Positions 19,001-24,826 of a stretch of 64,000 nt of DNA are shown piece after piece. How positions within the stretch are numbered: position 1 is the first letter of the stretch; every line of letters starts with the position of its first letter. This DNA comes from Lewinellaceae bacterium (GTDB lineage: Bacteria; Bacteroidota; Bacteroidia; Chitinophagales; Saprospiraceae), in contig JACJYO010000003.1 of NCBI GenBank assembly GCA_020636075.1, forward strand, positions 620,001 through 684,000, read 5' to 3'. The position numbers and the translations under genes were made by a program. Below the pieces are notes generated by a model. It ran no database searches, was not told where the DNA came from, and saw only the letters and a program-made list of their open reading frames with translations.

Positions 19001-19625
19001 GAAGTTCAACTCCGGTTTTATGACCGTCGTCGGCTTGGATGCCCGGCACTACCAGCGCCTCGATCGCCGCTCTATTTTGGCGGTGCGTCTGGCAGCTGCC
19101 ACCACCTTCGGATCGGAACGCATTCTGTACTTCCTGGGCGGTGTTGACAACTGGCTTTTCCCCTCGTTTAACAACAGCATACCGGTACCGCAGGAAGGCA
19201 ATTTCGCTTACCAAACTCTGGCTGCCAATCTGCGCGGTTTCAAACAAAATATCCGCAACGGCAGCTCCTATGCGCTGATTAACAGTGAGCTGCGCATTCC
19301 GGTGTTTAAATATTTTTCCAATAAACCGGTAATGGGCAATTTCTGGCGCAATTTCCAGATCATCGGCTTCTTCGACGTCGGTACAGCCTGGCAAGGCCGC
19401 AGCCCCTATCGCGGCGACAACCCGCTCAACACGGTATACGTGTACAATCCGCCAACCGTGGCCGTTAAAGTCAACTACTTCCGCGACCCGCTTGTTGCCG
19501 GTTATGGTTTCGGGGTGCGGGCGCCTATTTTTGGTATGTATTTACGGCTCGATTACGGCTGGGGTATCGAGACCCGCGTAGTGCAGGATCCGGTGTTGCA
19601 TATTGCCCTGGGAACGGATTTTTAG
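16044..19625 (+). CDS. Large exported protein with TolB-like PD40 propeller and C-terminal beta-barrel
   Basis: A 1193-residue exported protein of a family common in Bacteroidota, often loosely named translocation protein TolB. The signal peptide is RHVLICAISISLLPPSSNAQ; the ATG at 16044 starts it cleanly, although a TTG seven codons upstream is in frame. After it comes a conserved segment (VQYHRQFDEWMHYETANFDT), then a peptidase-like helical part around residues 60-280 resembling gluzincin/MA folds but without a clear HEXXH. PD40 propeller repeats follow (LKISPDGNRVAWVSNEIGKW). The last ~400 residues look like an outer-membrane barrel (RTNTLLGQYEIRYPLDPF, VVGLDARHYQRLD, final strand HIALGTDF), like surface antigens of the Omp85 superfamily. 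Function is unknown. It stands alone on the plus strand. Confidence 0.75.
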   Translation: MRNILRHVLICAISISLLPPSSNAQTTSQTSFGKNRVQYHRQFDEWMHYETANFDTYWYGDARNIAQSALQMAELDFGYVQQLLEHQMSGKIEMLVFSDVTDLKQSNIGEDDLFRIQSGETKVVGNKLFVYFDGDHRHLRAQIREGAAGVLINSMLFGANLQEIVQNAVLLNLPGWYTVGLTAYCGEEWNSQLDNTLRDLILSGEYDNFDKLAKEHPRLAGHVFWYYIALHFGKGTISNLLYLTRINRSVDAGFLYVLGGGYRRTTDALMDYFNQRYRDESHGTRKPPVKGQLKFKNKRDLPLTQLKISPDGNRVAWVSNEIGKWKVWVQDIKTDKRKCILKGGVRNAQQATDYNYPLLAWHPDNQRLTVLYERRDVGMLTLIDLETGKKEESVLSPEYQRVYSMDYINPIDLVFSACVKGYSDLFIYHTVNRNTERLTQDFWDDLDASVTVLDGHRGILFASNRLSDTLSSQQLDTILPIRNFDIFFFDLETRSPELVRISNTPLADERAPYGIDSTHFTFISDESGVFNRQAGHLETYTAFYQDIIYLNDGVEIKAMNTTRKGEWPDERVLFFFAPTDTVLLNVDSTMIDSIRTYPVFKKRPVSQNQTNYDRNIAFQHLSPRAGKLAEIVRREEETLFFIRPVQTEATTAAWITRYRELSLKAAGMPVPPRPAIAPDGLPKDEAEEPEISNGATWRVRQDTVQLIEPGWLFQVPEHLRIAPPAPANDAASNPQEPAPNILADSLREVPSRTRFAERPSLMEFGKQNSVIRFQPSRIVPYRLRFRTDFISTTMDNNLLFEGLDSYVGSPDGFSTPPPGVLLRANFKDLLEDYVIEAGFRLPTTFNGAEYYLWMDNKKRRLDKRISLYRKTVVNSVDNPQPGNFPTPLQIRTNTLLGQYEIRYPLDPFFSLRAMGTLRQDKSITLSTNRNSLETPDYAEQRMAVRLSAVYDNTVEVDLNLRTGTRAKVFVEAVKRFEFNTQPNWSLKFNSGFMTVVGLDARHYQRLDRRSILAVRLAAATTFGSERILYFLGGVDNWLFPSFNNSIPVPQEGNFAYQTLAANLRGFKQNIRNGSSYALINSELRIPVFKYFSNKPVMGNFWRNFQIIGFFDVGTAWQGRSPYRGDNPLNTVYVYNPPTVAVKVNYFRDPLVAGYGFGVRAPIFGMYLRLDYGWGIETRVVQDPVLHIALGTDF

Positions 19626-19677
19626 GGAGTGCGGATAATAAAGAGGTGCTGGCTTACGACATGATTTTCAATGCGAA

Positions 19678-19701
19678 ACATGAGTCATCCCTCTATGTTG
19701 C
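19678..19701. repeat. Left flank arm of repeat family C beside the IS110-family element
   Basis: ACATGAGTCATCCC followed by CTCTATGTTGC. The mirror-image words GCAAACATAGAG and GGGATGACTCATGT occur at 21223-21260 on the other side of the insertion sequence, so the two could be arms of one palindrome split by the element. Confidence 0.55.
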
Positions 19702-19718
19702 TAACCAAGAGTGAAGAG

Positions 19719-20048
19719 CATTTTTTGTTCTTTGAGGTTATTTTTTAGGCATCTAGAGGATTTGCGGCACAAAAAAAATCTATTTGAAGGGGGCGCAATG
19801 TGCGTTCCCTTCACTCTTATTTTGGGGTGTGTGAATCGTGTCCATAAATATGCCCAAATACTCTTCTATGAGCGGCCATTCAATTAACTGACGCCGCAAG
19901 ATTCCAGATAATTTTGCTAAAACGGGAGGCCGGAGTCTGAGATTAAGCGGACGACTTGACCTTGGGTGAAGTGCCGCAGGGATGACTAAGCGGTCTGCTC
20001 CCGGGACTTTATTTATGGCATTTAATGAACAACTTGTGATGTAGGTTT
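19719..20048 (-). ncRNA. Candidate bridge RNA region of the IS110-family element
   Basis: This 330-base stretch between the transposase stop and the subterminal inverted repeat contains no convincing gene. In IS1111-type elements the bridge RNA that pairs with donor and target DNA is encoded here. I have not derived its fold or guide loops, so only the location is proposed. Confidence 0.4.
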
Positions 20049-21116
20049 TCAGGTGTTTTGGATTGGGGTGTAGGGTTGGCCTGTGAGCCACACTCGACGG
20101 ATTCGATTGAGTACTTTTCTGCTAATTTTAATGATGGCATGCGGGCCATCGAAGCGTTTTCTCAATTTCAAGTAACAAAGACTTAGTTCACTATCCTGTT
20201 GGATGGCTTTCCATGAGCATTCGATCAGGGCACTACGCAGTCGTTTATTTCCTCGGTTGGTTCGCCGTTTGGCCTGATCCGTGTCGCCGCTTCTATGTGT
20301 TTTAGGGACGAGCCCCAGATAGGCACAGAGTTTATCCAGTGTTGTAAAGCGTCTCATATCGCCAATTTCAGTCAATAACTGGATGGCCGTATAGAAGCCA
20401 ACTCCCGAAACACTGCGCAGGAGTTTCATCTGCGACGCATAATAGTCGCTTGAAAATAACTGGTGCAGTTGCTTCACAATGACCCGTTCTCTTTGCCGCA
20501 CAGCCGCATACTCATCCAGTAAGGAGGTCAAAACCTGGTCGTGTTGTGCTTGCCTTTCAAGCCACTGGATAAACGTTTTGGTCCAAGTCCAATCTGCCAT
20601 CACGCCTTGCGGCGGATAAAGTCCTAAAAAATGCAAATACATTTTAATACGCGTCATCGCTCGGCGCCGGTCGCTTGCTATGGAAAAACGGCGTCGAACT
20701 AAGGCTCGATCTTGTTGCTGTCTTTTCGTGGGAATAAAAATTCCCTTCAACTCACCGTTGCGCAAGGCTCGGGCAATCTTACGGCTATCTCGAACATCAT
20801 CTTTGTGCTGACGCTCATGATCTGTAGTAGGAATATCTGCCGGATGAACCACGACCGTTTCAATGCCTTGTTGTATCAGTTGTTCCTGTACCCAAAATCC
20901 ACAATAACCCGCTTCGTAAGCACATAAATACTTCCCATTAGGATAGTGCCGCCTCAAGTACTCGGATAAAGACTCCGGGCTAGGAGGCGACAGGTTGATC
21001 GTTTTTTGCTGGAATTCGCCTAAATGAATAGTTGTGCGCCAACTCTTTCGGTGTACATCTATTCCAACATAGATTTCTTGGTCGCTAAAGTCAAGTTGCC
21101 TAATTTCACTTTTCAT
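20049..21116 (-). CDS. IS110-family transposase (DEDD recombinase)
   Basis: Bridge-RNA-guided recombinase of 355 residues. The N-terminal RuvC-like DEDD domain begins IYVGIDVHRKSW (first Asp), has CAYEAGYCGF (Glu) and HKDDVRDSRKIARAL (the last two Asp). A coiled middle (residues ~180-240) precedes the C-terminal IS116/IS110/IS902 domain, with LLRSVSGVGFYTAIQLLTEI as helix-hairpin-helix, LCAYLGLVPKTHRSGD and GNKRLRSALIECSW, which holds the conserved serine region. The gene appears intact, so the element may be active. I prefer the ATG at 21116 (MKSEIRQLDF); an in-frame start 13 codons upstream is possible but overlaps an inverted repeat (GCTTCGAGTTGAATGGTTAAC against GTTAACTCTTCACTCGAAGC). Confidence 0.92.
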   Translation of the reverse strand: MKSEIRQLDFSDQEIYVGIDVHRKSWRTTIHLGEFQQKTINLSPPSPESLSEYLRRHYPNGKYLCAYEAGYCGFWVQEQLIQQGIETVVVHPADIPTTDHERQHKDDVRDSRKIARALRNGELKGIFIPTKRQQQDRALVRRRFSIASDRRRAMTRIKMYLHFLGLYPPQGVMADWTWTKTFIQWLERQAQHDQVLTSLLDEYAAVRQRERVIVKQLHQLFSSDYYASQMKLLRSVSGVGFYTAIQLLTEIGDMRRFTTLDKLCAYLGLVPKTHRSGDTDQAKRRTNRGNKRLRSALIECSWKAIQQDSELSLCYLKLRKRFDGPHAIIKISRKVLNRIRRVWLTGQPYTPIQNT

Positions 21117-21222
21117 TTTTGCTTCGAGTTGAATGGTTAACGATGATTTTGACACTCTAAAGTTAACTCTTCACTCGAAGCAATTTTCAACTCAGCGTAT
21201 TAACCCCATGAACCTCAATGCG

Positions 21223-21260
21223 GCAAACATAGAGTCTGAATTTTTTGGGATGACTCATGT
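21223..21260. repeat. Right flank arm of repeat family C beside the IS110-family element
   Basis: GCAAACATAGAG followed by GGGATGACTCATGT, inverted relative to 19678-19701. The rest of 21184-21646 has no gene I can support, only this arm and the two hairpins listed next. Confidence 0.55.
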
Positions 21261-21446
21261 ATTATTTAACGAATTGATAAACAAAAGCGTAGACCGGCCT
21301 TATGCAAATCCCGATTTTGCGAAATCGGAGGCGGCTTTTAGCAAAACCATGTCTGAGGACCGACGCAGGAGGGCCGAGTTTGGTTTTGCGCCGCCGTAGA
21401 TTTCAGGCAAAATCGTAGGATTTGCATACAGCCTTGATCTTTTTGG

Positions 21447-21472
21447 TTCTTTTTGCATCAAGGCAAAAAGAA
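21447..21472. repeat. Hairpin TTCTTTTTGC/GCAAAAAGAA
   Basis: Ten-base perfect stem (21447-21456 and 21463-21472) with a 6-base loop in a gene-free stretch. It might end transcription, but no gene on either strand clearly needs it. Confidence 0.5.
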
Positions 21473-21520
21473 CAGAAGAGTTTCATTACCAGCGACATGC
21501 CTAATATTCTGCAATTAAAA

Positions 21521-21563
21521 ATCCCGAATTTTTCTGACCAGAAAATTCGGGATGACTCATGTT
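21521..21563. repeat. Perfect hairpin carrying a family C end
   Basis: ATCCCGAATTTT (21521-21532) and AAAATTCGGGAT (21542-21553) form a perfect 12-base stem with a 9-base loop, followed by GACTCATGTT. The right half, 21542-21563, recurs inverted at 30620-30641. Confidence 0.75.
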
Positions 21564-21646
21564 TCTCGATAAATAAAACAGGCTATTTCGGGCAAATACT
21601 GCCACGGACTTTGCCTTACTTCCGTTTTTCTTAAAACAGGGTTGTG

Positions 21647-22234
21647 TTAAAATTCTTTTGCCAAAGCTACAGCGGGCACACCTTTCTTCGCAACCACCGC
21701 TTCAGCCAGCCAGAAAAAATGGCCAAGGAATCCAGCAAACTTTGCCTCAAAAGCAGGATCGATCAAGTTGCCCACTTCATCGAAGCGCTGGCTGACCTGC
21801 GGCACCGTCAGCATTTGCGGAATGGCATAGCCGGCAATGCCAAGCACGAGTTGCTGCATACTGAGTGCCGCACGGATGCCACCCATCATACCTGTCGTGG
21901 CCGTAACTACGCCGATAACTTTGCGGGCAAATTCTTTTTCCTTCAGATAGTCCACAGCGTTTTTAAGGGCAGAAGTGTACGTGCCATTGTATTCCGGTGA
22001 AACGAATAAATGTGCATCGGACTGGCGGACGCGCTCCGCAAAATCCTTCAGACCGGCTGGCGGGTTCGGGTGCCGGTGCAGCACTTCCTCCATTACCGGA
22101 AAATTATATTCAGCCAGATCCAGCACTTCGGCTGTATGATCACTGTTTTCATTAATCCATTTTTCCAGGGCCAGGGCTACGCGGTGCGACTGGCGGTTCA
22201 AACGAGTACTGGCAGACAGGATGGTAATATGCAT
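21647..22234 (-). CDS. NADPH-dependent FMN reductase-like flavoprotein
   Basis: Cytoplasmic flavodoxin-fold oxidoreductase of 195 residues. The FMN phosphate-binding loop is at the N-terminus (MHITILSASTRLNRQSHRVA), and the flavin-contacting motif SPEYNGTYTSALKNAVDYL lies at about residues 74-92, typical of the NADPH-dependent FMN reductase/azoreductase family. TTGMMGGIRAALSMQQLVLG is a further family segment. Members reduce quinones, azo dyes, chromate or free flavin; the in vivo substrate is unknown. The start at 22234 is fixed by the first beta strand. The long in-frame upstream extension lies opposite the HAD phosphatase gene and shows no homology. The two genes are divergent with 243 bases between starts, so promoters for both probably lie there. 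Confidence 0.88.
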   Translation of the reverse strand: MHITILSASTRLNRQSHRVALALEKWINENSDHTAEVLDLAEYNFPVMEEVLHRHPNPPAGLKDFAERVRQSDAHLFVSPEYNGTYTSALKNAVDYLKEKEFARKVIGVVTATTGMMGGIRAALSMQQLVLGIAGYAIPQMLTVPQVSQRFDEVGNLIDPAFEAKFAGFLGHFFWLAEAVVAKKGVPAVALAKEF

Positions 22235-22477
22235 AAATCTGAACGGGTCGTAAATAAATTTTGCTTTAAGAACCCACACGTTGCCGAAAGGTTCACGAAG
22301 GCATTGCAAAGGATTATGGGTTATTACCCCGGGCTTGTTCGGCCTTTCCTGCATCCGCTCCAATTGGTTTGTTATGGTTTGAAACGGAATACCGCATATT
22401 CCGGGGAGAAAGGTTTTCTGCAAAAACGGCGAAAAAATACCCCATCGCCAAAGGAATGCGTTTCTTTGCGGCCAGAA

Positions 22478-23041
22478 ATGGAACAAAAACCCACGTTATT
22501 TCTCGACCGCGACGGCGTTATTAACCGTCGCATCTCCGGCGGTTATGTTCGCCATCCCGAAGATTTCATTCCCGCAAAAGGTGCTCTGCAGGCCATAGGT
22601 CAGCTGACTCCGTATTTCAGCCGCATCGTAGTGGTAACCAACCAGGCAGGTATCGGCAAAGGCATGATGGACGAACGCGACCTCGATGCCGTGCACCGAA
22701 AAATGCAAGCGCTGGTGCATGCTGCCGGTGGGCGCCTCGACGGCATCTACTTTTGTCCGCACCACCCCGACGTTGGTTGCGCTTGCCGAAAGCCGGCAAC
22801 CGGCATGGCATTGCAAGCCAGAATCGACTTTCCGGACATCGACTTTAAGAATTCCTGGATGGTAGGTGATTCCGCCGGCGACATGCAACTTGGGCACAGC
22901 CTGGGCATGCGCACGGTGCTCATTGAAGGAAAGTTTGAAGATAGCGCCGCGTTAGCTGCAATGCCGATTGATTACAGGTTTGCTTCGCTGCTGGATTTTG
23001 CCGCCAGTTTTATCGAAAACACTGTGGTCAACGTGCCTTGA
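22478..23041 (+). CDS. gmhB: HAD phosphatase of the GmhB type (heptose-1,7-bisphosphate 7-phosphatase-like)
   Basis: HAD-superfamily phosphatase of 187 residues. Catalytic aspartates Asp10 and Asp12 are in LFLDRDGVIN, motif II is VVVTNQAGIGKG with Thr54, and the C-terminal motif is VGDSAGDMQLGHSLGM. A CPHHPDVGCACRKP segment (Cys93, His95, Cys101, Cys103) is the zinc-binding loop that marks GmhB and the histidinol-phosphate phosphatase relatives. GmhB removes the 7-phosphate from heptose bisphosphate on the way to ADP- or GDP-heptose for surface polysaccharide; the substrate is assigned by family only. The ATG at 22478 gives the usual length. The 3' end overlaps the convergent def gene by 14 bases (23028-23041). 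Confidence 0.85.
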   Translation: MEQKPTLFLDRDGVINRRISGGYVRHPEDFIPAKGALQAIGQLTPYFSRIVVVTNQAGIGKGMMDERDLDAVHRKMQALVHAAGGRLDGIYFCPHHPDVGCACRKPATGMALQARIDFPDIDFKNSWMVGDSAGDMQLGHSLGMRTVLIEGKFEDSAALAAMPIDYRFASLLDFAASFIENTVVNVP

Positions 23042-23594
23042 CAAAACGCATCTTATAGTCGGTTTCAATGTTTCCGAGTCGGATATTTTCCAATTTTCGG
23101 CGGATGAGGCGTTTTTTTAGTGGCTTCAGGTGCTCCGTAAACAGGACGCCTTGAATGTGGTCGTATTCGTGCTGGATCACCCGGGCATTTACCCCGGTGA
23201 AGGTTTCCTCGAATTGTTCGAAGTTTTCGTCCTGATAGCGCAGGCGAATGGTTGGCATACGCTCAACATCGCCACTAATGCGCGGAATGCTCAGACAACC
23301 TTCCTCGTAAGTCCATAGCTCGCCGGTTTCTTCCACCATTTGAGCATTGATGAATACCTTTTTGAAGCCTGGTTTTGGGTCGTCCTTGCCTTCCTTTTCC
23401 AGTTGTTGGGTATCCACCACAAACAACCGGATCCCCTGACCCACTTGCGGAGCAGCCAGGCCGACGCCTTCGGCAGCGTACATGGTTTCCCACATGTTGG
23501 CGATAAATTCGGCAAGCTCCGGGTAATCAGGTGTTATCGGATCGGCGACTTTTTTCAGCACCGGTTGACCGTATGCGTAAATTGGCAGGATCAT
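23028..23594 (-). CDS. def: Peptide deformylase
   Basis: Removes the N-formyl group from nascent proteins. All three family motifs are present: GVGLAAPQ at residues 43-50, EGCLS at 98-102 with metal ligand Cys100, and QHEYDH at 141-146 with metal ligands His142 and His146 and catalytic Glu143. The 188-residue length and MILPIYAYGQPVL start are typical of type I enzymes in Bacteroidota. It lies 3 bases downstream of ruvX on the same strand, so the two are almost certainly one transcript, and it converges with the gmhB-type gene with a short overlap. Confidence 0.97.
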   Translation of the reverse strand: MILPIYAYGQPVLKKVADPITPDYPELAEFIANMWETMYAAEGVGLAAPQVGQGIRLFVVDTQQLEKEGKDDPKPGFKKVFINAQMVEETGELWTYEEGCLSIPRISGDVERMPTIRLRYQDENFEQFEETFTGVNARVIQHEYDHIQGVLFTEHLKPLKKRLIRRKLENIRLGNIETDYKMRFVKAR

Positions 23595-23597
23595 ATT

Positions 23598-24014
23598 TTA
23601 CCAATAATTTTCTTCCATGAATTGTTCGAGGATCAACGCTGCGGCAACTTTATCCACCAGCGCCTTGTCCCGGCGTTTTTGTTTTTTCACGCCACTTTCC
23701 AAAATAATGCGTTTAGCCTCGTTGGAGGTATAGCGTTCATCTTGCCGATAAACTTCTTTTTCCGGAAAAAGTTTACGCAGGCGATTCACAAAGGCATCCA
23801 CCTCACCGGCGATCTGCGCGGGGTTGCCATCCGGATAAAGCGGCAAGCCCACCACAAAACTTTCCACCGCTTCTTCGGCACAGTATTTTTGTAAAAAAGC
23901 AAACACCTCGCCCGTAGGTACGGTCGTAAGCGCCGAAGCGATGATCCGGAGCGGGTCAGTTACGGCAATGCCAGTGCGTTTCCGCCCGTAGTCGATGGCA
24001 AGTATGCGGCTCAT
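23598..24014 (-). CDS. ruvX: RuvX/YqgF family RNase H-like protein (putative Holliday junction resolvase / pre-16S rRNA nuclease)
   Basis: RNase H-fold protein of 138 residues. The first strand ILAIDYGRKRTGIAV carries the first catalytic Asp (Asp8); VVGLPLYPDG, VYRQDERYTSNEAK (catalytic Glu) and KALVDKVAAALILEQF (last Asp) match the YqgF/RuvX pattern. The family is variously assigned to resolving Holliday junctions and to 16S rRNA maturation. It is the first gene of a pair with def. Upstream, before the end of the CYTH gene, lies an array of palindromic repeats. Confidence 0.93.
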   Translation of the reverse strand: MSRILAIDYGRKRTGIAVTDPLRIIASALTTVPTGEVFAFLQKYCAEEAVESFVVGLPLYPDGNPAQIAGEVDAFVNRLRKLFPEKEVYRQDERYTSNEAKRIILESGVKKQKRRDKALVDKVAAALILEQFMEENYW

Positions 24015-24116
24015 TTCGATTGCAAAGGTAAGACAGCCTGGGGCAAAGGGCCAAGAACGAAGGGCTAAGAGCTAAGGGCGGGAACACTGAATTAATCGGA
24101 TAATGGTTCTCAGCCC

Positions 24117-24239
24117 AGCGATTCATCGCTCCCCTTCTCAGCCCAGCGATTCATCGCTCCCTTCTCAGCCCAGCGATTCATCGCTCCCTTCTTAGCCCAG
24201 CGATTCATCGCTCCCTTCTCAGCCCAGCGATTCATCGCT
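24117..24239. repeat. Five tandem copies of a 27-base unit containing a palindrome
   Basis: The word AGCGATTCATCGCT, a 6-base stem with a 2-base loop, starts at 24117, 24145, 24172, 24199 and 24226. Periods are 28, 27, 27 and 27 bases, with CCCTTCTCAGCCC-type spacers that are nearly identical. The last copy forms the final codons and stop of the CYTH gene. Units this uniform suggest recent expansion. Confidence 0.9.
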
Positions 24240-24753
24240 GGGACAACAAATCGCTATAAGATTCCGCCAAAATATCCTCCGGCCGTATCTGAAACAACTC
24301 CATAAAATAAGCGCATTGCCCATGCAATTTAGCCTCCGAAAAATCCGGCGCGGGCGCAATCGCCTCAATTTCTACAAACTGGCCCAGGCCATCCAGTTCA
24401 TCCAGGTGAATTTTGACATTGTCAACGAAATAAATTTCCCGTCGTTTTTTCACCTGAACCAGGACGCCCAATGCCAACGTCAGGCAACTCAACAACGCTT
24501 CTGGGTCGGCCACCGGCGCAAGACACACTTCCGATGCCCGCGCTGCCGGGTCATTGCTTCGGTGGTAATGGATGAGATTGTTTTCGATAGTGCCCTGGCG
24601 AAGTTTGAGGCGCCCACGCCCCTCCGGCAATTGAAAATAGGTATCGGTTTGTTCATCCAGGCCGCGAAAGTCAGCATTGTTTTCCCTGAGCCAGCGGCGA
24701 ATTTCGGGCTGGCGATTGGTTCGGGCTTTTAGTTCGATGTTGAGGTGTTCCAT
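24232..24753 (-). CDS. CYTH-domain protein (class IV adenylate cyclase / triphosphatase-like)
   Basis: Cytoplasmic CYTH-domain protein of 173 residues. It starts with the ExExK-type signature NIELKAR, followed by the tunnel strands TDTYFQLPEGRGRLKLRQG, LIHYHRS, KKRREIYFVDNVKIHLDEL and GLGQFVEIEAI, giving the basic and acidic residues that bind triphosphate and metal. CYTH proteins include class IV adenylate cyclases and tripolyphosphate or thiamine-triphosphate phosphatases; the activity cannot be assigned from sequence. The stop codon lies inside the last copy of a palindromic tandem repeat, so that repeat encodes the extreme C-terminus (SQR). It is upstream of ruvX on the same strand with about 220 bases of repeat DNA between, and 73 bases after thrS. 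Confidence 0.88.
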   Translation of the reverse strand: MEHLNIELKARTNRQPEIRRWLRENNADFRGLDEQTDTYFQLPEGRGRLKLRQGTIENNLIHYHRSNDPAARASEVCLAPVADPEALLSCLTLALGVLVQVKKRREIYFVDNVKIHLDELDGLGQFVEIEAIAPAPDFSEAKLHGQCAYFMELFQIRPEDILAESYSDLLSQR

Positions 24754-24826
24754 GCTATAGCGAAAAATGTCGGCGCGACTTGGAGTCGCGCCGACACTAA
24801 AATTTTACGCGATCTAACAGATCGCG

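Larger units (their letters stand above)
19703..21183 (-). mobile_element. IS110-family insertion sequence, IS1111 subgroup type
   Basis: The element holds one transposase gene on the minus strand. A perfect 10-base inverted repeat lies near both ends: GAGTGAAGAG at 19709-19718 and CTCTTCACTC at 21167-21176. Subterminal inverted repeats and a long non-coding stretch after the transposase (19719-20048, about 330 bases) are features of the IS1111 subgroup, in which the bridge RNA is encoded downstream of the transposase. Exact ends are estimated from subterminal repeat placement and may be off by several bases. There is no target duplication, as expected for this family. Confidence 0.75.

Noticed and set aside
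21133..21399. Open frame of 88 codons beside the IS110-family element
   Set aside because: It crosses the inferred IS end and a family C arm, and resembles no protein; the DNA repeats explain it.
24117..24239. Possible CRISPR array
   Set aside because: Units repeat almost completely every 27 bases, leaving no unique spacers, and no cas gene is in the window.
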